This document shows, piece by piece, positions 21,387-31,525 of a stretch of DNA of 64,000 nt. The stretch is from Vibrio rumoiensis. GTDB taxonomy: Bacteria; Pseudomonadota; Gammaproteobacteria; Enterobacterales; Vibrionaceae. The notes beneath the pieces are model-generated. The model was not told the DNA's origin. It did not search any database and saw only the letters and a list, made by a program, of their open reading frames with translations. A program made the position numbers and the translations under genes. Location: positions 2,704,303-2,768,302 of the forward strand of contig NZ_AP018685.1 of the NCBI RefSeq assembly GCF_002218045.2, in the 5' to 3' direction. How positions within the stretch are numbered: the first letter of the stretch is position 1; each line of letters opens with the position of its first letter.

Positions 21387-22538
21387 TTATCTTGATTTAT
21401 TCTTATTATTAAGAATATAACCTCCAGGAACAGAAATAACATGTCCAGCTAACTCAAGCTCTAATATTTGCATCATTACTTCGTGTATCGGTATATGGGT
21501 ACGCTGAGACAAAATATCAACTGGTGTAGGTTCATTTCCTACGTTAGCTAACAGTTGGGGAAATGGCAATGGTTGGGAGTGATTAACTGTTATTTCTGGT
21601 GTCGTCTGTTGTGTTAAGTTTAGCTGAGTTTGTACCGGTTGATATACATAAGAAGACCGGGAGAGTACCGGATTTAATTCATCCAGAATATCTTGTGGGC
21701 TCAATGCTAAAATTGCCCCTTGCTTTAATAACTGGTTAGTCCCAGAAAAACCAGGCTGATAAATCGAACCCGGCAAAGCAAACACATCTCGGTTTTGTTC
21801 CAATGCATAACGGGCGGTAATCAACGAACCACTACGCTCTGCAGCCTCTACAACCAACACACCTTGCGATAAACCACTAATAATTCGATTGCGACGAGGA
21901 AAGTTTTCCGCGCGAGGTTTCGCATCCGGTCGAAGCTCAGAAACCAACGCCCCGTCTTGCTGTAAAATCCGTTCTGCCAAGCCTTTATGTCGAGAAGGGT
22001 AGATCTGATCAACACCAGAGCCTAACACCGCCACCGTCTTCCCATGCGCCATTAAAGCACCATCATGTGCATGACCATCCACCCCTAACGCTAAACCACT
22101 AGTAATGGTTAGCCCATGTTGAGCCAGTTGATAGGCAAACTCCTTTGATGCCCTTAAACCATCTAAACTGGCGTGACGGCTACCGACCATCGCAAATTGT
22201 GCAGAGTTCACCGCAGCTAGCTCACCTTTTACAAACAACACCGGAGGGTGAGACGACATTTGGCTTAATAGATGAGGGTAACTTTCATCTAAGGGCGTTA
22301 ATATATGGTGGGATGGCGAGTGCTGCAGCCAGTGTAAACATCGCTCAACCTCTGGCGCAGCCTCTTGCTGTATATATTGGATTTGAGCCGATTTTAGGCC
22401 AAGTTTTTGCCATTGCAGCGGTGAATATTGAACCAAATTTTCTGGTGAATCGACACTCATCAAACGCGCCAGTGCCACACCTCCAAGTCTTGGCGTAAAG
22501 CTCAGGGTTAACCAAGCCGCCAATTGAGCATCATTCAT
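21387..22538 (-). CDS. dprA: DNA-processing protein DprA
   Basis: DprA binds incoming single-stranded DNA and loads RecA during natural transformation. The 383-aa protein has an N-terminal SAM-like region (residues ~1-70), the central Rossmann-fold DNA-binding domain with VGSRHASLDG, TSGLALGVDGHAHDGAL, LGSGVDQIYPSRH and FPRRNRIISGLS, and a C-terminal winged-helix (about 320-380; VDILSQRTHIPIHEVM). I use the ATG at 22538; a TTG two codons upstream is possible. It follows the LysM gene on the same strand and is intact, unlike comM in this window. Confidence 0.95.
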   Translation of the reverse strand: MNDAQLAAWLTLSFTPRLGGVALARLMSVDSPENLVQYSPLQWQKLGLKSAQIQYIQQEAAPEVERCLHWLQHSPSHHILTPLDESYPHLLSQMSSHPPVLFVKGELAAVNSAQFAMVGSRHASLDGLRASKEFAYQLAQHGLTITSGLALGVDGHAHDGALMAHGKTVAVLGSGVDQIYPSRHKGLAERILQQDGALVSELRPDAKPRAENFPRRNRIISGLSQGVLVVEAAERSGSLITARYALEQNRDVFALPGSIYQPGFSGTNQLLKQGAILALSPQDILDELNPVLSRSSYVYQPVQTQLNLTQQTTPEITVNHSQPLPFPQLLANVGNEPTPVDILSQRTHIPIHEVMMQILELELAGHVISVPGGYILNNKNKSR

Positions 22539-22586
22539 TTGCAAGCTTTTCCATAATCAAGCTTTCTATAATCAAGATTGGCCAAA

Positions 22587-23738
22587 TTAAGAAGCGTTAT
22601 CAGCTTGCGGAACCGATGTATGACTAGCTTGCGCATCAACACCGTCAATCACAGGTTGCTCAGGTAATGGTGACACTGCCAAAGAATTGACACCTATCGG
22701 TTCTAAACTCTGAGTAATCAAAGCTAAGCTGAATTTAGCATAAGGACGAATCACGACCATATGGCCAATTGAAACCGGTGGCAAATCTGCAGAACTAAAG
22801 CCATTAACCCCAACTTCTTTTTCGTAACGATAATCACCTTTACTGCCATAAATAACCGCACCTTGCTTGGCTAAATGAAAGCTACTACCTTGGGTTAAAC
22901 CATCATCTGAACCACGATCTATCACGACCACCTGATTCACCGCCATAAAATGATGGCTTTCCATCGAGCCTTTAATATTGGCGACTAACCCAACCGGAGC
23001 AGGGCTCGGTTGAAACACCGTCGATAAAGTTAAGTCATCGCCAATCACTGGCAATACAATATCGTTTTGCAAAATCTCTTGTTGTTGACTAACAACCTGC
23101 AACGCGCTGGCTTTATCATTCGATTCTTTTAATTGCGCTTTGGCCACTAAACGTAATGAATAAGCAGTGGCATCCACATCATCACCACTACGTTGATATT
23201 GCTCGACTAAACGATATACCGCCCAATCAGGATGAGTCACTTTACCGTCGATATAAATACGCTCATTGTGGCTTAAGAACTTACGTCCTTCACTGGTACC
23301 TAATACCCGCAGCGCGTCTTCTAGTTGTTGCGTCGTCAATAATTGATCGGATTTTAAATATGGTGAAACGAGGCCATCCGATAGCGTCGAAATGGCTTGC
23401 TTGCTACTTTTGCGTATATGTGGAGTGATCTTTTTCATTGGCTTTAAGCTCAATAATGGCTGACCATTTTGCCAGGTTAACGTCAGCTTATCACCGGGAT
23501 AAATCAGGTGGGGATTCTCTATTTCAGGATTAACTTGCCATAAACGAGGCCACAACCATGGGCTGTCGAGGAATAAAGCCGAAATATCCCATAACGTATC
23601 GCCCTTCTTCACCACATAGGTACTTGGGGCGCCCTCTTTCAAGACTAACGGAGGTGTAGATTGAGTGGTGGCAACAACCGAAAAACTCACCACAAAAAAG
23701 ACAAATAATTTCACTATAAATTGTGTAACTTTAGGCAT
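22587..23738 (-). CDS. LysM domain-containing periplasmic protein
   Basis: A 383-aa protein with an N-terminal hydrophobic signal segment (residues ~6-22, then TQSTPP), followed by a single LysM peptidoglycan-binding domain (about 35-85; TYVVKKGDTLWDISALFLD ... IYPGDKLTL). The remainder has no motif I can name. The start is MPKVTQ at 23738, with an AGG-containing ribosome-binding site; the open frame continues upstream but that part overlaps the def start region. It is divergent from def and precedes dprA. Probably exported and cell-wall associated. Confidence 0.85.
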   Translation of the reverse strand: MPKVTQFIVKLFVFFVVSFSVVATTQSTPPLVLKEGAPSTYVVKKGDTLWDISALFLDSPWLWPRLWQVNPEIENPHLIYPGDKLTLTWQNGQPLLSLKPMKKITPHIRKSSKQAISTLSDGLVSPYLKSDQLLTTQQLEDALRVLGTSEGRKFLSHNERIYIDGKVTHPDWAVYRLVEQYQRSGDDVDATAYSLRLVAKAQLKESNDKASALQVVSQQQEILQNDIVLPVIGDDLTLSTVFQPSPAPVGLVANIKGSMESHHFMAVNQVVVIDRGSDDGLTQGSSFHLAKQGAVIYGSKGDYRYEKEVGVNGFSSADLPPVSIGHMVVIRPYAKFSLALITQSLEPIGVNSLAVSPLPEQPVIDGVDAQASHTSVPQADNAS

Positions 23739-23868
23739 GACCTGGATTCCTTGGTCGACATTTTGTCGCTTAATGTGATTGGATGCTGTCATTTGCCTTG
23801 TAAAATGTCTAGAATTGGAGCAATTAGGTTTAAGCTGTTTTCGGCACAGTTCAATATTTAGAGTGTAT

Positions 23869-24381
23869 ATGTCTGTATTACAAGTATTAACATTCCCAGA
23901 TGATCGCCTTCGCACGGTAGCAAAACCGGTTGAAAAGGTAACACCTGAGATTCAAAAGATCGTTGATGACATGATTGAAACCATGTACGACGAAGAAGGG
24001 ATCGGTCTTGCGGCAACTCAAGTCGATATTCACCAGCGCATCGTTGTGATTGATGTTTCCGATGAGCGTGATCAGCCAATGGTGCTGATTAACCCAGAAA
24101 TCATCGAAAAACGAGGCGAAGATGGCATTGAAGAAGGCTGTCTTTCGGTTCCGGGTGCTCGCGCATTAGTGCCTCGTGCTGCGGAAGTGACGGTAAAAGC
24201 ATTAAACCGCGAAGGTGAAGAATTCACATTTGAAGCGGATGATTTATTAGCCATTTGTGTTCAGCATGAGCTTGACCACTTAATGGGTAAATTGTTTGTT
24301 GATTATCTTTCGCCATTAAAGCGCAAACGCATTAAAGATAAGCTTGAAAAAATCAAACGCTTTAATGAGAAGCAACAATAA
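23869..24381 (+). CDS. def: peptide deformylase
   Basis: Removes the formyl group from new proteins. The three metal-site motifs are intact: GIGLAATQ (residues 44-51), EGCLS with the metal cysteine (89-93) and QHELDH with both histidines (132-137). The 170-aa length matches E. coli Def. I start at the ATG at 23869 because the upstream extension has no family similarity. It heads def-fmt-rsmB-trkA-trkH. Confidence 0.98.
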   Translation: MSVLQVLTFPDDRLRTVAKPVEKVTPEIQKIVDDMIETMYDEEGIGLAATQVDIHQRIVVIDVSDERDQPMVLINPEIIEKRGEDGIEEGCLSVPGARALVPRAAEVTVKALNREGEEFTFEADDLLAICVQHELDHLMGKLFVDYLSPLKRKRIKDKLEKIKRFNEKQQ

Positions 24382-24407
24382 TTACCCCAATTATTAATGA
24401 GGTTACC

Positions 24408-25403
24408 TTGAGCCAGTCTTTACGCATTGTCTTCGCAGGTACGCCAGATTTCGCCGCCCGTCACTTGGCGGCGTTACTTTCTGCACAGCAACTTTCTGCA
24501 CAACAAAATACAGCACCTGAATATCAAATCGTCGCTGCTTATACTCAACCTGACCGCCCAGCGGGTCGCGGAAAAAAACTTACCGCGAGCCCAGTAAAGC
24601 AACTAGCGTTAGAGCACGATATTCCGGTATTCCAACCTGAAAACTTCAAATCCGATCAAGCGAAACAACAACTCAAAGAGTTGAATGCCGACCTTATGAT
24701 TGTGGTGGCTTATGGCTTGTTGTTACCACAAGAGGTTCTGGATACTCCACGACTAGGCTGCATTAACGTACATGGCTCGATTCTACCTCGCTGGCGTGGC
24801 GCTGCACCGATTCAGCGTGCGATTTGGGCGGGCGATGCAGAAACGGGAGTCACCATCATGCAAATGGACATTGGTCTAGATACTGGTGATATGTTGAAAA
24901 TTGCCACTATGCCCATTGAAAGTACTGACACTAGTGCCTCTATGTATGAAAAATTGGCTCAGCTAGGCCCGAAAGCCTTAATCGAATGCGTTGCGGAAAT
25001 CAGTCAAGGGCAAGTTTTCCCGCAAAAACAAAATGATGATTATGCTAATTACGCCAAAAAGCTCAGCAAAGAAGAAGCCAAAATTAATTGGGCGGATGAC
25101 GCTGAGCATATTGAACGTTGCGTTCGTGCATTTAACCCATGGCCAATGAGCTTCTTTAGTATTGCCGATAATAACGACCAGCAACATAACGTCAAAGTAT
25201 GGCAATCACGAGTCGAGCCGCAGCAAGGAGAGTACCCGGTAGGGCAAATTATTCGCGCCGATAAAACCGGTATTTATGTCGCGACCGGTAAAGACACCCT
25301 AGTACTTGAACAACTTCAAATTCCAGGCAAAAAAGCATTGCCGGTACAAGACATTTTAAATGCCCGCAGCCAATGGTTTGAAGTCGGCAATATTTTAGGT
25401 TAA
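24408..25403 (+). CDS. fmt: methionyl-tRNA formyltransferase
   Basis: Fmt formylates initiator Met-tRNA with 10-formyl-tetrahydrofolate. The 331-aa protein has the start RIVFAGTPDFAARHL, the catalytic segment NVHGSILPRWRGAAPIQRAI (Asn, His and downstream Asp in MDIGLDTGDML), and the C-terminal tRNA-binding OB-like domain (about 205-331). The start codon is TTG, set by the family N-terminus and a GAGG ribosome-binding site. Pairs with def, 27 bp upstream. Confidence 0.97.
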   Translation: MSQSLRIVFAGTPDFAARHLAALLSAQQLSAQQNTAPEYQIVAAYTQPDRPAGRGKKLTASPVKQLALEHDIPVFQPENFKSDQAKQQLKELNADLMIVVAYGLLLPQEVLDTPRLGCINVHGSILPRWRGAAPIQRAIWAGDAETGVTIMQMDIGLDTGDMLKIATMPIESTDTSASMYEKLAQLGPKALIECVAEISQGQVFPQKQNDDYANYAKKLSKEEAKINWADDAEHIERCVRAFNPWPMSFFSIADNNDQQHNVKVWQSRVEPQQGEYPVGQIIRADKTGIYVATGKDTLVLEQLQIPGKKALPVQDILNARSQWFEVGNILG

Positions 25404-25433
25404 TCGCTTATTAAGCGACAATAACCATCAAGT

Positions 25434-25457
25434 AAGGCGCAGCGATGTGCCTTGTTT
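25434..25457 (+). terminator. possible weak terminator between fmt and rsmB
   Basis: Hairpin AAGGCGCA / TGTGCCTT (one G-U pair) with a four-base loop and a short interrupted T-tail. Transcription probably reads through in part, since rsmB follows in the same direction within 80 bp. Confidence 0.4.
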
Positions 25458-25521
25458 ATTTTATCCATGCAACTGATTTATCTAACTTGCAACTTGTGAG
25501 TTATCGACAAGAGAAACCATC

Positions 25522-26802
25522 ATGAACGTTCGTGCCGCTGCTGCAAAAGTATTATTTGAAGTTGTCGATCAAGGTTATTCGCTCTCTTCTGCGCTTCCCA
25601 CTGCACAGCAAAGTATTCGCCCAAGAGATCACGCACTATTACAAGAGATGTGCTATGGCGCATTGCGTTATCTTCCACGCCTAGAATCCATTGTTAACGA
25701 ACTCATGGATAAGCCACTGAAAGGCAAGCAGCGCGTTTTCCACCACTTGATTTTGATTGGCATTTATCAATTAAGCTTTATGCGCATTCCACCCCATGCG
25801 GCGGTAGGGGAAACCGTAGAGGGTGCTCAAGCATTAAAAGGACCGCGTTTACGTGGCTTAATTAATGCCGTGTTGCGTAACTACCAACGCAACCAAGAAC
25901 AACTGGATGCGCATGCGGTGAGTCACAATGCAGGAAAATATGCTCATCCAAGTTGGTTATTAAAACTATTGCAACAAGCCTACCCAGAACAATGGCAAAA
26001 TATTGTAGAAGCCAATAACAGCAAGGCGCCAATGTGGTTGCGAGTGAATCGCCAGCATCACACTCGGGATCAGTACCTAGAACTATTAAAACAAAATGAC
26101 ATCGACGCAGAAATTCACCCACAAGCGCAAGATGCACTGCGTTTGCTTTCACCTTGTGATGTGATGACACTACCCGGTTTCGATCTAGGTTGGGTATCGG
26201 TGCAAGATGCCGCTGCTCAGTTATCGGTTGACTATTTAACGCCGCAAGATGGCGAATTGATTTTAGATTGCTGCGCCGCACCGGGCGGCAAAACGGCGCA
26301 TATTTTAGAGCACACCACCAACACTGAAGTGGTTGCGATTGATTGCGATGAAAACCGCCTAAAACGCGTGCATGAAAACCTAGAACGTTTACAACTTCAG
26401 GCAGAAGTGATTTGTGGTGATGCGCGTTATCCAGAAGAATGGTGGAACGGTGAAAAATTTGACCGTATATTACTCGATGCCCCCTGTTCAGCGACTGGCG
26501 TGATTCGCCGCCACCCAGATATTAAGTGGCTACGCCGTGCCAACGACATTGAAGCATTGGCCGAATTACAAAGCGAAATTCTCGACGCGATGTGGCGTCA
26601 ACTTAAACCAAACGGTACTTTAGTGTATGCGACCTGCTCAATTACACCCCAAGAAAACGCCCAGCAGGTTAGCGCCTTCTTAACCCGTACCAAAAATGTC
26701 GAATTGGTCGGCTCAGAAATTGAAAGCCCAGGTCGTCAAATTCTTCCTGGAGAAGACAATATGGATGGCTTCTATTACGCGGTGTTACGTAAGACCGCAT
26801 AA
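25522..26802 (+). CDS. rsmB: 16S rRNA (cytosine(967)-C(5))-methyltransferase
   Basis: RsmB methylates C967 of 16S rRNA using S-adenosylmethionine. The 426-aa protein has an N-terminal NusB-like RNA-binding domain (residues ~1-135; MCYGALRYLPRLE) and a C-terminal methyltransferase with CCAAPGGKTAHIL (SAM loop, about 251-263), DAPCSATGVIRRHPDIKW and YATCSITPQEN; the last two carry the paired catalytic cysteines. Length matches E. coli (429 aa). Conserved place after fmt. Confidence 0.97.
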   Translation: MNVRAAAAKVLFEVVDQGYSLSSALPTAQQSIRPRDHALLQEMCYGALRYLPRLESIVNELMDKPLKGKQRVFHHLILIGIYQLSFMRIPPHAAVGETVEGAQALKGPRLRGLINAVLRNYQRNQEQLDAHAVSHNAGKYAHPSWLLKLLQQAYPEQWQNIVEANNSKAPMWLRVNRQHHTRDQYLELLKQNDIDAEIHPQAQDALRLLSPCDVMTLPGFDLGWVSVQDAAAQLSVDYLTPQDGELILDCCAAPGGKTAHILEHTTNTEVVAIDCDENRLKRVHENLERLQLQAEVICGDARYPEEWWNGEKFDRILLDAPCSATGVIRRHPDIKWLRRANDIEALAELQSEILDAMWRQLKPNGTLVYATCSITPQENAQQVSAFLTRTKNVELVGSEIESPGRQILPGEDNMDGFYYAVLRKTA

Positions 26803-26915
26803 TATAGATTAAAAATCGTTGAGACTGTGACTTCATTTTTGAAGGGCATCAACTCAATATTGTGGTGAAAATCCCTCACCACTTTGCAAGGTTAACTCAA
26901 GGTTCACGAAATATT

Positions 26916-28292
26916 ATGAAAATCATTATTCTTGGTGCAGGACAAGTTGGCGGCACACTAGCGGAAAACCTAGTGGGTGAAAACAACGATATTACCGTTA
27001 TCGACCGCAATACTGATCGACTCAGAGAGCTACAAGATAAATATGATTTACGCGTGGTCAATGGCTATGCCAGCCACCCGGATACCCTTCGTGAAGCCGG
27101 TGCACAAGATGCCGATATGTTGGTGGCAGTGACTAACTCAGATGAAACCAACATGGCCGCCTGCCAAGTCGCCTTCACCTTATTTAACACTCCAAGCCGA
27201 ATTGCTCGTATTCGCTCACCTGAATATTTAGCCGAAAAAGACGCCTTATTTCAATCGGGTGCCTTCCCTGTCGATCACCTAATTGCCCCAGAAGAATTAG
27301 TGACCAGCTATATTGAACGTTTGATTCATTATCCAGGCGCACTGCAAGTGGTGAGCTTCGCGGAGAAAAAAGTCAGCCTAGTGGCAGTAAAAGCCTACTA
27401 CGGTGGTCCTTTGGTGGGGAATGCATTATCGACTTTACGTGAACACATGCCGCACATTGATACTCGAGTGGCAGCGATATTCCGTCAAGGACGCCCCATT
27501 CGTCCACAAGGCACCACCATCATTGAAGCCGATGATGAAGTCTTCTTCGTGGCAGCGAGTAACCATATTCGCGCGGTGATGAGTGAACTGCAACGCCTTG
27601 AAAAAACCTACCGCCGTATCATGATTGTCGGTGGTGGTAATATCGGTTCAAGCCTTGCCAAGTGTCTTGAAAAAGATTACAGCGTTAAACTGATTGAACG
27701 TAGTTACCAACGCGCAGAACAACTCTCTGAAGAATTAGAAAACACCATCGTATTCTGTGGTGATGCCGCGGACCAAGAATTACTGAATGAAGAAAATATC
27801 GATCAAGTTGATGTCTTCATTGCCCTGACAAACGAAGATGAAACCAACATCATGTCAGCGATGCTGGCAAAACGTCTTGGCGCGAAAAAAGTGATGGTAT
27901 TAATCCAACGCAGTGCTTACGTTGATTTAGTACAAGGTGGTGCAATTGATGTGGCGATTTCTCCGCAACAAGCCACCATTTCCGCGCTACTGACTCACGT
28001 ACGTCGCGCCGATATTGTTAACGTATCATCGTTACGTCGCGGAGCGGCAGAAGCGATTGAAGCGATTGCCCACGGTGACGAAACCACCTCAAAAGTGGTC
28101 GGCAAAGCCATTGGTGATATCAAACTCCCACCGGGTACAACCATTGGTGCGATTGTGCGTGGCGAAGAAGTGCTGATTGCCCATGATAGAACCGTCATCG
28201 AGCAAGATGACCACGTCGTGATGTTCCTAGTCGATAAGAAATATGTGCCAGACGTTGAACGCTTATTCCAACCAAGCCCGTTCTTCTTATAA
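26916..28292 (+). CDS. trkA: Trk system potassium uptake protein TrkA
   Basis: TrkA is the cytoplasmic gating ring of the Trk potassium channel. The 458-aa protein contains two RCK/KTN units, each with an NAD-binding loop (GAGQVGGTLA at residues 7-16; GGGNIGSSLA near 240) and a TrkA-C domain. The ATG at 26916 gives exactly the E. coli length and start (MKIIILGAGQVG); the upstream extension is not used. It is followed 14 bp later by trkH, the membrane channel. Confidence 0.97.
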   Translation: MKIIILGAGQVGGTLAENLVGENNDITVIDRNTDRLRELQDKYDLRVVNGYASHPDTLREAGAQDADMLVAVTNSDETNMAACQVAFTLFNTPSRIARIRSPEYLAEKDALFQSGAFPVDHLIAPEELVTSYIERLIHYPGALQVVSFAEKKVSLVAVKAYYGGPLVGNALSTLREHMPHIDTRVAAIFRQGRPIRPQGTTIIEADDEVFFVAASNHIRAVMSELQRLEKTYRRIMIVGGGNIGSSLAKCLEKDYSVKLIERSYQRAEQLSEELENTIVFCGDAADQELLNEENIDQVDVFIALTNEDETNIMSAMLAKRLGAKKVMVLIQRSAYVDLVQGGAIDVAISPQQATISALLTHVRRADIVNVSSLRRGAAEAIEAIAHGDETTSKVVGKAIGDIKLPPGTTIGAIVRGEEVLIAHDRTVIEQDDHVVMFLVDKKYVPDVERLFQPSPFFL

Positions 28293-28306
28293 GGTTACGA
28301 TTTTCC

Positions 28307-29752
28307 ATGGTTAACTATCGCCCTATATCGTTTGTACTCGGATTGGTGTTATCGAAAATAGCCCTATTTATGTACGTGCCAACTTTGATGGCATTTTTCA
28401 CCGGTACAGACGGTTTTATTGAATTCGGCCAAGCATTATTAATCACCCATTTTGCCGCGTTTGTTTTTCTGTCACTTGGACGCACTAAAAATTTCCGTTT
28501 AGGGGTGCGTGATATGTTCTTGATCACCACCTTAGTATGGAGTGTCGCAAGTTGCTTTGCCGCCTTACCTTTCATGTTCATCAACCATATCAGCTTTACC
28601 GACGCTTACTTTGAAACCATGTCCGGTATCACCACAACCGGTTCAACCGTATTAAGCGGCTTAGATAACATGTCACCAAGCATTCTATTGTGGCGCTCTA
28701 CTCTACAGTGGATAGGTGGAGTCGGGTTTATCGTAATGGCAGTCGCGATTCTACCTATGCTAAACGTCGGCGGGATGAAACTATTCCAAACTGAATCTTC
28801 TGATTGGTCAGATAAGAGTAGCCCGAGAGCCAAAAGTGTCGCGAAGAACATCGTGGTGGTTTACGTCACTTTAACTCTTTTGTGTATTCTTGGTTATCTA
28901 TACACCGGAATGGGACTGTTTGACGCGATAAACCATGCCTTTACTACCCTTTCTACAGGCGGCTATTCCACCAGCGATCACTCAATGAATCACTTTTCCA
29001 ATGGCGCACACTGGGTTGGTTCCCTTTTCATGTTTTTAGGTGGTCTGCCTTTCTTGCTGTTTGTCACCGCTTTGCGTAAAAGAACGCCTAAAGCCCTCTT
29101 CCTTGATGCACAAGTTCGCGGTTTCTTTTATCTCGTGGTGACAACTAGCTTATTGGTCGCACTGTGGATGACCTTTCGTGATCATTATGCTTTTTTAGAT
29201 GCGATTCGAATTTCAACCTTCAACATTATCTCCGTATTAACCACCACTGGCTTTGGCTTAGATGACTTTACCGCTTGGGGGGGATTACCATCTGTGGTAT
29301 TTGCTTTCTTAATGTTAGTCGGAGCATGTTCGGGCTCAACCGCTGGTGGGATTAAAATTTTCCGCTTCCAAATCGCGGCGACCTTACTTAATAAACAAAT
29401 TATGCGCTTGATTCACCCATCCGGCGTATTTGTCCAACGTTACAACCAACGTCCGGTTAACGATGACATCGTACGCTCAGTCGTCGCCTTTGTATTAACC
29501 TTTATTCTGACGGTGATTTTTATCGCCGGAGCATTAAGTGCCATGGGATTAGACCCGATCACCAGTATCAGTGGTGCAATGACGGCAGTTGCCAACGTGG
29601 GCCCAGGAATGGGCAGTGTGATTGGGCCAACCGGTAACTTTGCCCCTCTGCCGGATGGCGCGAAATGGTTACTCAGCTTTGGTATGCTAATGGGGCGTTT
29701 AGAGATTCTGACTATCTTAGTGATTTTCTTCCCTGCCTTTTGGCGAACTTAG
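28307..29752 (+). CDS. trkH: Trk system potassium uptake protein TrkH
   Basis: TrkH (481 aa) is the inner-membrane potassium channel that works with TrkA. The sequence is largely hydrophobic with the four M1-P-M2 pore repeats of the family; filter-like loops are visible as FETMSGITTTGSTVL, FTTLSTGGYST, SVLTTTGFG and ANVGPGMGSVIG. Its length fits E. coli TrkH (483 aa). Its place immediately after trkA suggests one transcript supplying channel and regulator; a strong terminator follows. Confidence 0.97.
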   Translation: MVNYRPISFVLGLVLSKIALFMYVPTLMAFFTGTDGFIEFGQALLITHFAAFVFLSLGRTKNFRLGVRDMFLITTLVWSVASCFAALPFMFINHISFTDAYFETMSGITTTGSTVLSGLDNMSPSILLWRSTLQWIGGVGFIVMAVAILPMLNVGGMKLFQTESSDWSDKSSPRAKSVAKNIVVVYVTLTLLCILGYLYTGMGLFDAINHAFTTLSTGGYSTSDHSMNHFSNGAHWVGSLFMFLGGLPFLLFVTALRKRTPKALFLDAQVRGFFYLVVTTSLLVALWMTFRDHYAFLDAIRISTFNIISVLTTTGFGLDDFTAWGGLPSVVFAFLMLVGACSGSTAGGIKIFRFQIAATLLNKQIMRLIHPSGVFVQRYNQRPVNDDIVRSVVAFVLTFILTVIFIAGALSAMGLDPITSISGAMTAVANVGPGMGSVIGPTGNFAPLPDGAKWLLSFGMLMGRLEILTILVIFFPAFWRT

Positions 29753-29776
29753 TCACTGCTACCCCTTTTATAAAAA

Positions 29777-29811
29777 CAAAAATGGCGAACTCAATGAGCT
29801 CGCCATTTTTT
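29777..29811 (+). terminator. trkH / trhA terminator (bidirectional)
   Basis: Stem AAAAATGGCGAACTCA / TGAGCTCGCCATTTTT with one mismatch and a tiny loop, between convergent trkH and trhA. A-run and T-run on both sides allow use from both strands. Confidence 0.88.
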
Positions 29812-29825
29812 ATCGATAACTTTAA

Positions 29826-30476
29826 CTATCGAGCGACCGGATCCACATAGCCATAGATGCTAATGAAGTGGCAAATACAGCCACCAAGCACGAACAAATG
29901 CCAAATCGCGTGATTATAAGGAATACGATTATTGGTATAGAAAAACACACCCAATGAATAAATCAGCCCACCCGCCACCAGCCATATCACAGCGCGAATA
30001 TCTAAATGCGTCGCGAGTTGATACACCACCACCAAAGATAACCACCCCATAATGAGGTAACTGATCAGAGAAAGTGCTTTAAAGCGATAGACAAATGATA
30101 CCTTCATGATCACGCCCAACACCGCAATCGACCAAATCACAATCATCAATCCAATCGCCAAATCGGTGCGCAAACCCACCAATAAAAATGGCGTATAGCT
30201 ACCTGCAATCAAAAGATAAATGGCACTGTGATCTAAAGTTTTGAGCCAACGCTTGGCCGCCGGATAAGAAATAGAATGGTAGAGAGTAGAAGCGAGAAAA
30301 AGCACAATCACGCTGGCGCCATAAATACTCATACTCACATACGTCATGGTGTCAGCATCAACCGCATAAGCCTTGATTAACAACACCACTAGAGCCACCA
30401 CACCAAATATCACCCCTAATCCATGGCTAATACTGTTGGCTAATTCTTCACGAGCGGTATATTCAGGAGATGACAT
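29826..30476 (-). CDS. trhA: hemolysin III / PAQR family membrane protein TrhA
   Basis: A 216-aa integral membrane protein with about seven hydrophobic helices. Family signatures are SLYHS in the second region with its histidine (ASTLYHSISY), LDHSAIYLLIAGSYTPF and, near the C-terminus, HAIWHLFVLGG; these histidines and aspartate form the metal site of the PAQR fold. The E. coli homologue affects membrane fluidity; hemolysis is a historical name. I use the ATG at 30476 (AGAAGG upstream) rather than a longer frame. Confidence 0.9.
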   Translation of the reverse strand: MSSPEYTAREELANSISHGLGVIFGVVALVVLLIKAYAVDADTMTYVSMSIYGASVIVLFLASTLYHSISYPAAKRWLKTLDHSAIYLLIAGSYTPFLLVGLRTDLAIGLMIVIWSIAVLGVIMKVSFVYRFKALSLISYLIMGWLSLVVVYQLATHLDIRAVIWLVAGGLIYSLGVFFYTNNRIPYNHAIWHLFVLGGCICHFISIYGYVDPVAR

Positions 30477-30563
30477 AGGCTTACCTTCTAAAGCGCAAAA
30501 ACGAATAACGCATTTTGGCACATTGAGCTTACAAGCGTAAGCCTAAAATAAAGATTCTCTTGA

Positions 30564-31349
30564 TTAAGTGCTCTGATCTAAAAATTCGAGCACTTTTTTA
30601 CCCGCTTCAATCGGAGATTCATCATGTTGTAACACCAGCTCACGCTTCAGTTTATTGCTGCCAATTAAGCTTGATAACATACCGCCCATTCCTTTCTTTT
30701 GACGATCCACTTCAAACCAAATTTTCAGCTCATGCTCGGTACGATAAGTCACGATTTCTAATTCACGCCAGCGGCCATGAAACTCGCCATGCACCGGCAC
30801 AAATTCAAATTCTTGCACGAAAGGTAAATCAAAGCCTTTCACCGCTTCACACTCGACTTGGCGAATACGCAGTCCTGCTTCCTCTAAAGCAGAAAAAATA
30901 CCATCTTCTAATGGATCTGGGCGCACCGTTAATACATCGGTATCTTTAGGGTCGGATGCCAAGGCAACATCTAATGTGGTATCCAACCACACCTTAGAGT
31001 CTCCTAACGTGATAGGGGTATTCCACGGTACCTGCAAATCAACCGAAAACACTTTATCTTCATGAGGCTTAATATCGAACGCTTGTGGCAAAGACCACTT
31101 GTCCAATACATAAGTGTGAGCGACTTTATTCCCATGAACTTTTCGTCCCTCAGGATTAACGAACTCATCACGATAACGGCAACACAATTTTAGATGAATA
31201 TTATCAATCGACTGTTCGGTCGCCCCCCCATACACATGGATATCCACCGAGACCGTTTGTCCTGGATAAACCACATCTTGCTTTAAGATCGTATCGACTC
31301 GCGCCGAGCCAATACCTAAACTTGCTAATGTTTTCTTAAAAAACGACAT
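30564..31349 (-). CDS. Spo0M-like (SpoOM) family protein
   Basis: A 261-aa protein beginning MSFFKKTLASLGIGSARVDT and containing the arrestin-like beta-sandwich pattern of the Spo0M family (VYPGQTVSVDIHVYGG, LQVPWNTPITLGDSKVWL, EVDRQKKGMGGMLSS). No signal peptide; likely cytoplasmic. In Bacillus the relative modulates sporulation entry, but here the role is unknown. A strong GAGGAA ribosome-binding site precedes the ATG. Confidence 0.85.
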   Translation of the reverse strand: MSFFKKTLASLGIGSARVDTILKQDVVYPGQTVSVDIHVYGGATEQSIDNIHLKLCCRYRDEFVNPEGRKVHGNKVAHTYVLDKWSLPQAFDIKPHEDKVFSVDLQVPWNTPITLGDSKVWLDTTLDVALASDPKDTDVLTVRPDPLEDGIFSALEEAGLRIRQVECEAVKGFDLPFVQEFEFVPVHGEFHGRWRELEIVTYRTEHELKIWFEVDRQKKGMGGMLSSLIGSNKLKRELVLQHDESPIEAGKKVLEFLDQST

Positions 31350-31525
31350 ACTGATTCCTCGCTTTTTTAAATCCCTGTCAATTTATTCACTTAGCGACAA
31401 AAAGGTTATCGCTTTAGCAATTCTTTGTGACTATACTATTACACAGTCGAAAAATTGTTCGATTACTGGTCATGATTAGGACAAACAACCAAAATACATA
31501 ATGGTTGGATCAGGTAACAATTGCC

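Noticed and set aside
26862..26915. Longer start for trkA
   Set aside because: Eighteen extra residues have no family similarity; the ATG at 26916 gives the exact E. coli length.
30560..30949. 129-aa plus-strand frame antisense to the Spo0M-like gene
   Set aside because: Lies wholly opposite a well-supported gene, with composition typical of an antisense shadow.
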